Shown: positions 1 through 4,653 of the stretch, piece after piece
Position numbering within the stretch: the first letter of the stretch is position 1
Layout: the number at the start of each line of letters is the position of its first letter
Assembly: GCA_030605705.1 (NCBI GenBank)
Contig: JAUWHU010000043.1
Coordinates: 1 to 6,714 of the forward strand
Reading direction: 5' to 3'
Length of the DNA stretch: 6,714 nt
From: Thermoflexia bacterium
Lineage (GTDB): Bacteria > Chloroflexota > Anaerolineae > B4-G1 > SLSP01
Notes under the pieces: model-generated
The model's database searches: none
Told to the model about the DNA's origin: nothing
Seen by the model: the letters and a program-made list of their open reading frames with translations, nothing else
Position numbers and translations under genes: made by a program

Positions 1-3000
1 GGCAGCGTGACGTTGGTCTCGCCATCGTCGCTCAAGCCCAGCGGGGTGCCGTCGGTCGCATCTATCCACTCGAAGAGCGGGCCGTCCGGTTCGGAACTGT
101 CGGCGTAGGTGTAGCCGTAGGGATCGGGGCCGCCGGACCCCCCTCTTATCCCCCCTACCAGAGGGGAGGACTTCCCTCCTGTCACCTTCATCAGGGAGGA
201 GGCAGGGGTAAAGCCGGGAGTGCGTTCCGCGATCTCGAACTCCAGCCCGCCGGAGCCGGTATTGCTGATGGTGAGGGTGCGCGTGGCCTGCGAGCCAAGA
301 TCGAGGGTAGCGCCCAGGCCCTCAGGCGGTAGCAACACCATGTGGGAGGTTCCCAGCGCGTAGTTGTGCTCCGTCAGGTTGCTCTGGGGCACCGTGACGT
401 TGGTCTCGACTTGCGTCTCGTAGAGCGGCGCGGAGACGGTGACGGTGTAGGTTCCGTGGGGTAGCTGCAGCTCGTAGGAGCCGTCGCCGGCGGATTGGGT
501 CTCGGTCAGCCCTGGCGTCACCTGGATGGTGGCGTCTTCCACCGGATTGCTCGTCTCCAGGCTGGTCACATTCCCCCAGAGAATGCCATCGTTAGTGGCG
601 GCGGTCAAGGCGAAGTTCTGCACTGTGTCGGACACCAGGTTCACAAAAGATTCCCCCGGCTGGTGCAGCCGCGCCTCGGCGGTGACGGTGTAGGGGCCGC
701 CGTGGAGGGCAAGTGTGTAGCAACCGGTCGCCTGCGGGGTTGTCGTCTGGGTGACAGAGTCGCCGAAAGGCCCTACTACCGCGACGGTTGCCGCCAGCGG
801 GTCGCCGGTGACGGTGTCGGTGATGCAGCCGGTGAGGGTGTAGGGTGAGGTCTGGGTAAGGGTAAAGTTCGTGGTGGCGATTGTGTCACTGAGAACGATA
901 ACGTTCGTGATGGTCTCCAGCGTGTAGCCGTACTTCCACGCGCTGACGGCGTAGGTATCGGCCGCGACGGGCGTGGTATAGTAGCCGGTGGCCCCGGTAG
1001 CGGCCTGGTACTCGACGGTGGCGGTGATGGCCCGCACGGTGGCTCCCTCCAGCCCGCCGCCCAGTGTGCCGTCGTGGACGGTGCCGTCCAGGTACCCAAC
1101 GGCTCCCATATCGCCACTGACGACCAGCGCGAAGGGCTGGGACGACTGCGGGATGTTGTAGGCCCGCACGCGGATCAGGTAGGCGCCCGGCGCGGGGGAG
1201 GCGAGGTCAACCCCCTCGACGTTGTTGGTGCGGTCCACGTCGCCGTCGAGCAGGTCGTCGAAGATGTCGTTGCCGTAATAGGTCACGCCGCCGGGGGCGA
1301 TGACCTCCAGGTCCAAGTCGTTGACCAGCGCGCCGTGGCTGGCCTCGGTACCGGGGTAGTCAGACCAAGTCAGAGTGACGTGTAGCGGGTGTGCGCTGCC
1401 AGTGACGATGAGGCTCGTCGAGTACACCTGCCCGGTGCTCAGTCCCGTTGTGTACTCGTCGAACCAGAGCATGTGGGGGAGCGTGTAGACCAGGGTACTG
1501 CGCAGGTCAATGCGTCCCCAACCCTGATTGATGTCGGGGCGGCGGATAACGTCGTCGTGGTCGCCGGTGGGGTCCTCGTCCCGGTACTGGCCGGGGGTTA
1601 TATCGTAGGCCCCGTTGATGAGCGTACCCTTGACCAGTGCGGCGGTAGGGTCAATGTTGTAAGTGACGGTGTAGAACTCGCGCACGATGGCGCTGGCCCC
1701 GGCCGCCAGCGGCGTGGCCATGGAGGTGCCGCCGCAGTAACTGTACCAGTCGTTGTAGATCCCCCACAACGGGTCGGCGGAACCGCCCTGGTAGCGGGTG
1801 GAGACGATGTTCGTGCCTGGGGCAACGATGTCCGGTTTTAGCCGCCCGTCCTGCACTGGCCCGCGACTGGAGTAGGCGACCATGCCGGAGGGGTCGTCGG
1901 AGAGACGGTCATCCTTGACAGGGTTGGCCGGGTAATCGGAGGGCCAACATCCGCCGTAGGTGGAGCAGGAACCGCCGGGGTTATAGCCGCCGGACAGGCG
2001 ATAGTTCTCCGACGCGCCGACGGTGATGATGTTCTTGGCCCCAGCCGGTACACCCATCGAGTCGTCGTCCACGATGCCGTCGGAGTTGCTGTCCACGCCA
2101 TCGTTGCTGGCGGCGAAGAGCACCATCATATCCTGGTGGTCCCAGATGAAGCGATCGGTCTCGCGAGAGAAGGCATTGTACGTGCCGGCGGTGGCGCCAT
2201 ACCCCCAGGAGTTGGTGTTGACGCGCACGCGGGGGTCGTCGTTATACATCACTCCATAGTAGTCGTTGTACGGGTCAGCATCGGGCAGGCCGGACCAATC
2301 GGAGCAAAAGCCCCAGGCCCACAGGAGCGACTCGGGGGCGATGCCGGCGTTGGTGCCGGCATAAGAGTGGGTTGCTGGCACTGCCCCGTCCTGCACGCCA
2401 CTGCCCAGTACCGAACCGGCGACGTGGGTGCCGTGGGCGTAGTAGTCCTCCCAGGTACCACAAGTCCCGCCGCCCCAGGTGCCCTGGTAAAAGTGACCCT
2501 GGAAGTCAGGGTGCATAGTGGCCTCGTTGCCAGTGCTCACGCCGGTGTCGCCGACGACGACGATCTGGCCCGCACCGTATAGCCCCAGGTGGGCCTCGAC
2601 ACCGTCTTTGTCGAAGATGAGCGGGCCACGGGTGATCTCGTTATAGAGGCGCGGCTCGGTCCAAGGCTCAACCCAGGCCACGCCGCCCAGTTGAGAAACG
2701 GCGGGGATGGAGGCGGCCGGGAGTTCTATCTTGAAGATGGTACCGCCGCCGGAATCCTGTCCTGCAGCGCGCACAGCGGCCCCCAGGGACTTTAGTTGCT
2801 CCGCCAGGGGTGCGGCCGGCTCGCCGGTGAAAGAGCGCACGACGAGGCGGGCCGGCTCGCCTGATTCGGCGCTGGCGACCAAGCCATCCAGGTCGGTGCT
2901 GAGGCGGAAGGCGGGCTGGTAAAGGCCGACCCAGCGCACCTCGTCCAGGGCGCGCACGCTGGCAGCCGTGGCATCATCCATGCGCACGATGTAGGCGAAC

Positions 3001-3365
3001 TGCGGCACGTAGTCGTGCACGACGCCCCCTTTTTGCTGTAGCGCCTCTTTCCACTCCGGCAGGATAGGGCCGTGGAACTGGACCAGGTAGTAGCCGGAGC
3101 CGTCACCGGGGTCGGCGTTCAGGGCCAGGCTCGAGGGTACATCGGGCGTCTCGTAGAGAGGATCAAAGGTAGCCCGTTGGAGACGGATCTCCAGCCGTTT
3201 GACCGGCTGCGCCGCAGGGTCACGAATTTCCACCGGCGCTTGCGCCTCGGGGAAGGAAATGTTGGCGAAAGGGGGTGCGGCTGCCGCGCCGGTGATACCC
3301 AGCGCGAAGAACAACCATAGGCTCACCAACGACAGCCGGATGATTTTCGAAAAAAGCGTCTTCAT
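1..3365 (-). CDS. Secreted KP-43-like subtilisin (S8) protease, C-terminus cut by window edge
   Basis: This is an extracellular serine endopeptidase; 1121 residues are open from ATG 3365 with no stop before the left edge. Residues 1-30 form a signal peptide: basic start, hydrophobic core 11-25, then an Ala-rich cleavage site. Residues 92-155 and 171-236 look like two tandem propeptide units. The catalytic domain (about 250-625) has Asp273 in GDTGVS, His311 in HGTHVAGS, oxyanion Asn421 in AASND and Ser548 in GTSMATP, plus SSRGP (499-503) and NQGWGR (613-618). A beta-sandwich follows (about 630-752) with LVNDLDLEV and the NNVEGV and YNIPQ motifs, as I recall from Bacillus KP-43. Three carboxypeptidase-regulatory-like repeats (755-838, 841-923, 925-1005), an Ig-like segment (1008-1050), a G/C-run linker and the start of a DPYGYTYADS beta domain complete it. 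All catalytic residues are present, so activity is likely. Substrate is unknown. It is divergent from the lipoprotein gene. Confidence 0.93.
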   Translation of the reverse strand, partial: MKTLFSKIIRLSLVSLWLFFALGITGAAAAPPFANISFPEAQAPVEIRDPAAQPVKRLEIRLQRATFDPLYETPDVPSSLALNADPGDGSGYYLVQFHGPILPEWKEALQQKGGVVHDYVPQFAYIVRMDDATAASVRALDEVRWVGLYQPAFRLSTDLDGLVASAESGEPARLVVRSFTGEPAAPLAEQLKSLGAAVRAAGQDSGGGTIFKIELPAASIPAVSQLGGVAWVEPWTEPRLYNEITRGPLIFDKDGVEAHLGLYGAGQIVVVGDTGVSTGNEATMHPDFQGHFYQGTWGGGTCGTWEDYYAHGTHVAGSVLGSGVQDGAVPATHSYAGTNAGIAPESLLWAWGFCSDWSGLPDADPYNDYYGVMYNDDPRVRVNTNSWGYGATAGTYNAFSRETDRFIWDHQDMMVLFAASNDGVDSNSDGIVDDDSMGVPAGAKNIITVGASENYRLSGGYNPGGSCSTYGGCWPSDYPANPVKDDRLSDDPSGMVAYSSRGPVQDGRLKPDIVAPGTNIVSTRYQGGSADPLWGIYNDWYSYCGGTSMATPLAAGASAIVREFYTVTYNIDPTAALVKGTLINGAYDITPGQYRDEDPTGDHDDVIRRPDINQGWGRIDLRSTLVYTLPHMLWFDEYTTGLSTGQVYSTSLIVTGSAHPLHVTLTWSDYPGTEASHGALVNDLDLEVIAPGGVTYYGNDIFDDLLDGDVDRTNNVEGVDLASPAPGAYLIRVRAYNIPQSSQPFALVVSGDMGAVGYLDGTVHDGTLGGGLEGATVRAITATVEYQAATGATGYYTTPVAADTYAVSAWKYGYTLETITNVIVLSDTIATTNFTLTQTSPYTLTGCITDTVTGDPLAATVAVVGPFGDSVTQTTTPQATGCYTLALHGGPYTVTAEARLHQPGESFVNLVSDTVQNFALTAATNDGILWGNVTSLETSNPVEDATIQVTPGLTETQSAGDGSYELQLPHGTYTVTVSAPLYETQVETNVTVPQSNLTEHNYALGTSHMVLLPPEGLGATLDLGSQATRTLTISNTGSGGLEFEIAERTPGFTPASSLMKVTGGKSSPLVGGIRGGSGGPDPYGYTYADSSEPDGPLFEWIDATDGTPLGLSDDGETNVTL
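138..180. repeat. G/C-run palindromic segment inside the subtilase gene
   Basis: Runs of C and G dominate this stretch. CCCCTCT (140-146) and AGAGGGG (160-166) form a 7-bp inverted repeat around a 13-base spacer; GGAGG (165-169) and CCTCC (175-179) form a second small one. On the minus strand it is read in frame as KSSPLVGGIRGG (about residues 1065-1076), a Gly/Ser-rich linker between an Ig-like segment and the next beta domain. The composition differs from the surrounding coding sequence. It could be an interspersed palindromic element that settled in a tolerant linker, or simply a low-complexity linker. Confidence 0.5.
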
Positions 3366-3374
3366 GGACAATAT

Positions 3375-3380
3375 CTCCTT
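3375..3380 (-). promoter_or_regulatory. Ribosome binding site of the subtilase gene
   Basis: The minus strand reads AAGGAG, nine bases before the ATG at 3365. This strong Shine-Dalgarno match fixes the start and agrees with the signal peptide beginning there. Confidence 0.8.
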
Positions 3381-3405
3381 TTTTGTGATTTGTATAACGA
3401 AAACA

Positions 3406-3447
3406 GCAAATGGTGCAAATGGCAAATTGCAGACTATGATTCTCGTC
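3406..3447. repeat. CAAATNG-type repeat block followed by a TTCTCGT tail (copy 1)
   Basis: GCAAATGGT and GCAAATGGC are followed by CAAATTG, then ACTATGATTCTCGT. A similar arrangement in the same orientation recurs at 4307-4351: CAAATTG, CAAATGT and CAAATGG, then ACCATGGTTCTCGT. The shared order of repeat block and tail indicates two copies of one composite intergenic element. Confidence 0.55.
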
Positions 3448-3474
3448 TATCGTTTGACTTTCGGACTTGACGCC

Positions 3475-3509
3475 AACCTGTAACTTGGAACTTGCAACTT
3501 TCAACTTGT
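3475..3509. repeat. Five-unit heptanucleotide tandem repeat (AACTTGN)
   Basis: Five consecutive 7-base units are readable: AACCTGT, AACTTGG, AACTTGC, AACTTTC and AACTTGT. The array lies between the two divergent genes and ends about 40 bases before the lipoprotein ribosome binding site. Such degenerate heptamer arrays are known in other bacteria, for example as short tandem repeats in cyanobacteria. Its role here is unknown. Confidence 0.7.
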
Positions 3510-3547
3510 ATGTGGAACTATCCTTTCTTGCCGAACGTCCGAAAGTT

Positions 3548-3552
3548 GGAGG
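3548..3552 (+). promoter_or_regulatory. Ribosome binding site of the lipoprotein gene
   Basis: GGAGG lies eight bases before the ATG at 3561, the best-supported start. An in-frame upstream ATG at 3492 lies inside the heptamer array and has no such site. The in-frame ATG at 3657 lacks a convincing one. Confidence 0.7.
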
Positions 3553-3560
3553 TGTGTGTG

Positions 3561-4109
3561 ATGAAAATTAGATATCAGTATTCCACAAACGGGCACGGTC
3601 TGGAGACCGGCCCGAGCTCTAGTGTCCGATCCCGCCGGGTGCGACCCGTGAAATGGATGAGAGTCCAAGTATATCACATTTTATTGTTAGTTGTAGGGCT
3701 GCTGATGGGTTGCAGCGGGACGCAGGTTCCCGCATCACCGCTCAGTCCCGTAGCCCCACCGTCTGCTACGCCACTGGCCAACACGCCGGCGCCAGCCACG
3801 ACAGCGCTCACGGCGACCTTCTCATCGCCGCCGGTACTGCCCTGGCAGCCGGGGACCGGCGCGGAGCGAGCAGTAGCCGATCTGGCAACGCGGTTAGGTG
3901 TGGAGCCTGAAACCATTGAGGTCGTTCGCATCACCGCCGATGATTTCCCGGCCCAGAACTTGGGCTGTCCTTTGCCCGGCGGCAAAGAGCCGAAGCCGGT
4001 GCAGCCGGCGTTCGTGATGGGACAGGAGATCGTCTTGAGGGTGGCTGGACAGCAGTATGTGTACCATGCGCGCGGCAGCGTGGTAGTGTTTTGTTGGAAG
4101 GTGCCGTAA
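3561..4109 (+). CDS. Putative lipoprotein with a C-terminal domain of unknown function
   Basis: The product has 182 residues if started at ATG 3561. A hydrophobic stretch (about 38-49) leads into the lipobox LLMGC, with Cys51 as the predicted lipidated residue, so the mature protein should be anchored on the outer face of the membrane. A Pro/Ser/Thr/Ala-rich linker (52-95) precedes a compact domain (about 100-180) containing DLATRLGV, LGCPLPGG, VLRVAGQQYVYH and VVVFC. Cys136 and Cys178 could form a disulfide. I recognise this pattern as a recurrent small domain in bacterial lipoproteins but cannot name it or give it a function. A second in-frame start at 3657 would give a more typical short signal peptide (Cys at residue 19) but has a poor ribosome binding site. 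The gene diverges from the subtilase and converges on the large secreted-protein gene. Confidence 0.82.
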   Translation: MKIRYQYSTNGHGLETGPSSSVRSRRVRPVKWMRVQVYHILLLVVGLLMGCSGTQVPASPLSPVAPPSATPLANTPAPATTALTATFSSPPVLPWQPGTGAERAVADLATRLGVEPETIEVVRITADDFPAQNLGCPLPGGKEPKPVQPAFVMGQEIVLRVAGQQYVYHARGSVVVFCWKVP

Positions 4110-4122
4110 AGCCTTCTTCTTC

Positions 4123-4149
4123 CTACAGCAGGCTGGTCTGTAGTTTTTT
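4123..4149 (+). terminator. Rho-independent terminator of the lipoprotein gene
   Basis: CTACAG (4123-4128) pairs with CTGTAG (4138-4143) across a 9-base loop and is followed directly by six T. It begins 13 bases after the TAA stop. The stem is only 6 bp with moderate GC, so strength is uncertain. Confidence 0.6.
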
Positions 4150-4208
4150 AGTGCAAATGGTTCTCAGCCCCACGGCGATGCCCTGGCCCAGGGGGCCAAC
4201 GGCCCACG

Positions 4209-4276
4209 GAATTCGCCTACTACAAGCCGGGTTATTTTTGGAGTGGGCGGTCAAGCGACTGAAGTCGCTACTACGA
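4209..4276. repeat. GCGACTGAAGTCGC palindromic repeat with a degenerate second copy
   Basis: GCGAC (4255-4259) and GTCGC (4264-4268) form a hairpin with a TGAA loop, followed by TACTACGA. Upstream, GAATTCGCCTACTACAA (4209-4225) matches the right half, GAAGTCGCTACTACGA (4261-4276), at 14 positions with two mismatches and one gap. This suggests two copies of one REP-like interspersed element, the first truncated. Confidence 0.55.
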
Positions 4277-4306
4277 TACTCACATGGACATAACGCGGCA
4301 AGGCCA

Positions 4307-4351
4307 CAAATTGCAAATGTGCAAATGGCGAATAACAAACCATGGTTCTCG
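4307..4351. repeat. CAAATNG-type repeat block followed by a TTCTCGT tail (copy 2)
   Basis: Units CAAATTG, CAAATGT, (G), CAAATGG, CGAATAA and CAAACCA run in near-perfect 7-base steps and end in TGGTTCTCGT. This is the counterpart of the block at 3406-3447, about 900 bases away in the same orientation. Confidence 0.55.
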
Positions 4352-4450
4352 TGGACGAAGCCCTGGGCGCACTCGCACAGAACAACGCAAATTTTGTGGG
4401 ATAATTCTATAAAAATTACCGCTGAGTCACTGAAACGCTATGACGCTGAG

Positions 4451-4478
4451 ATGTACCATTCACTAATCACCAGTCACC
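4451..4478. repeat. Short heptanucleotide run (AATCACC-like)
   Basis: ATTCACT, AATCACC and AGTCACC follow one another in 7-base register, with ATGTACC before them as a possible fourth, degenerate unit. The unit differs in sequence from the AACTTGN and CAAATNG heptamers but has the same length. Confidence 0.4.
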
Positions 4479-4497
4479 AATTTGACAATGTCACATT

Positions 4498-4512
4498 AGA
4501 CTTCTGAGGTCT
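4498..4512. repeat. Palindromic repeat AGACYTCNGAGGTCT, copy 1
   Basis: AGACTTCTGAGGTCT is an imperfect inverted repeat that matches 13 of 15 bases of the copy at 4582-4596. Confidence 0.6.
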
Positions 4513-4581
4513 ACAAACGCGCTCTCAAGCTGTCAAATCGCAGTTCTCAAGAGCTTTTTGTCGTATAGAACTGTTCCCAAA

Positions 4582-4596
4582 AGACCTCGGAGGTCT
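4582..4596. repeat. Palindromic repeat AGACYTCNGAGGTCT, copy 2
   Basis: AGACCTCGGAGGTCT has perfect 6-bp arms, AGACCT and AGGTCT, around CGG. It sits just beyond the terminator of the minus-strand gene, 84 bases from copy 1. Confidence 0.65.
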
Positions 4597-4607
4597 GAAA
4601 CAAAGAG

Positions 4608-4635
4608 TGGGGAGCCCGCCGAAGCGAGCTCCCCA
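4608..4635 (-). terminator. Strong UUCG-loop terminator hairpin of the minus-strand secreted-protein gene
   Basis: Read on the minus strand, the 28 bases form a 12-bp stem (TGGGGAGCTCGC pairing with GCGGGCTCCCCA) closed by a C(UUCG)G tetraloop. One internal pair is a U-G wobble, which on the plus strand becomes an unpaired A-C, so the hairpin is better formed in minus-strand RNA. It begins 18 bases after the TAA stop at 4654-4656. The downstream tract CTCTTTGTTTC is only moderately T-rich, so it may also serve as a 3'-end stabiliser. Confidence 0.7.
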
Positions 4636-4653
4636 GAGTGACGATGGTGAGGG

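Larger units (their letters stand above)
3366..3560. other. Divergent intergenic region between subtilase and lipoprotein genes
   Basis: This AT-richer gap must carry the promoters of both divergent genes and also holds the CAAATNG and AACTTGN heptamer blocks listed separately. Candidate promoter boxes are weak. On the minus strand, TATACA lies 16 bases downstream of TTGCAC, just upstream of the subtilase ribosome binding site. On the plus strand TTGACT (3454-3459) resembles a -35 box, but no good -10 sits at the usual distance. No operator or riboswitch was recognised. Open frames crossing this gap are translations of the repeats. Confidence 0.5.
4110..4653. other. Repeat-rich noncoding region between convergent genes
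   Basis: This stretch of about 540 bases lies between the stops of the lipoprotein gene and the large secreted-protein gene. No reading frame in it has a ribosome binding site or plausible protein composition. It contains the lipoprotein terminator, a GC-rich palindromic patch (CCCTGG at 4181-4186 facing CCAGGG at 4188-4193, then GGGCC/GGCCC at 4193-4205), a GCGACTGAAGTCGC palindrome with a degenerate partner, a CAAATNG block and a short AATCACC-like heptamer run. Two AGACYTCNGAGGTCT palindromes and the UUCG-loop terminator of the minus-strand gene follow. It looks like a sink for small interspersed repeats. Confidence 0.75.

Noticed and set aside
6..408. Exact 16-base direct repeat CGTGACGTTGGTCTCG at 6-21 and 393-408
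   Set aside because: Both copies encode the beta-strand motif ETNVT in related domains, so coding similarity explains them better than a mobile or att-like repeat.
1389..1841. Plus-strand open frame of 150 codons opposite the subtilase catalytic domain
   Set aside because: It is antisense to conserved catalytic sequence, with shadow-frame composition and no ribosome binding site.
3220..3504. Minus-strand open frame of 94 codons overlapping the subtilase start
   Set aside because: It begins in the AACTTGN array and then runs out of frame through the signal-peptide region of the well-supported subtilase gene.
3406..3509. Possible CRISPR array
   Set aside because: Units are only 7-9 bases with no spacers of regular length, so these are tandem heptamers.
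4123..4338. Minus-strand open frame of 71 codons in the same gap
   Set aside because: It is a translation of the CAAATNG block and the GCGACTGAAGTCGC repeat; there is no ribosome binding site.
4091..4507. Plus-strand open frame of 138 codons after the lipoprotein gene
   Set aside because: It overlaps the lipoprotein 3' end, runs through the terminator, palindromes and heptamer repeats, has no ribosome binding site and has no protein-like composition.
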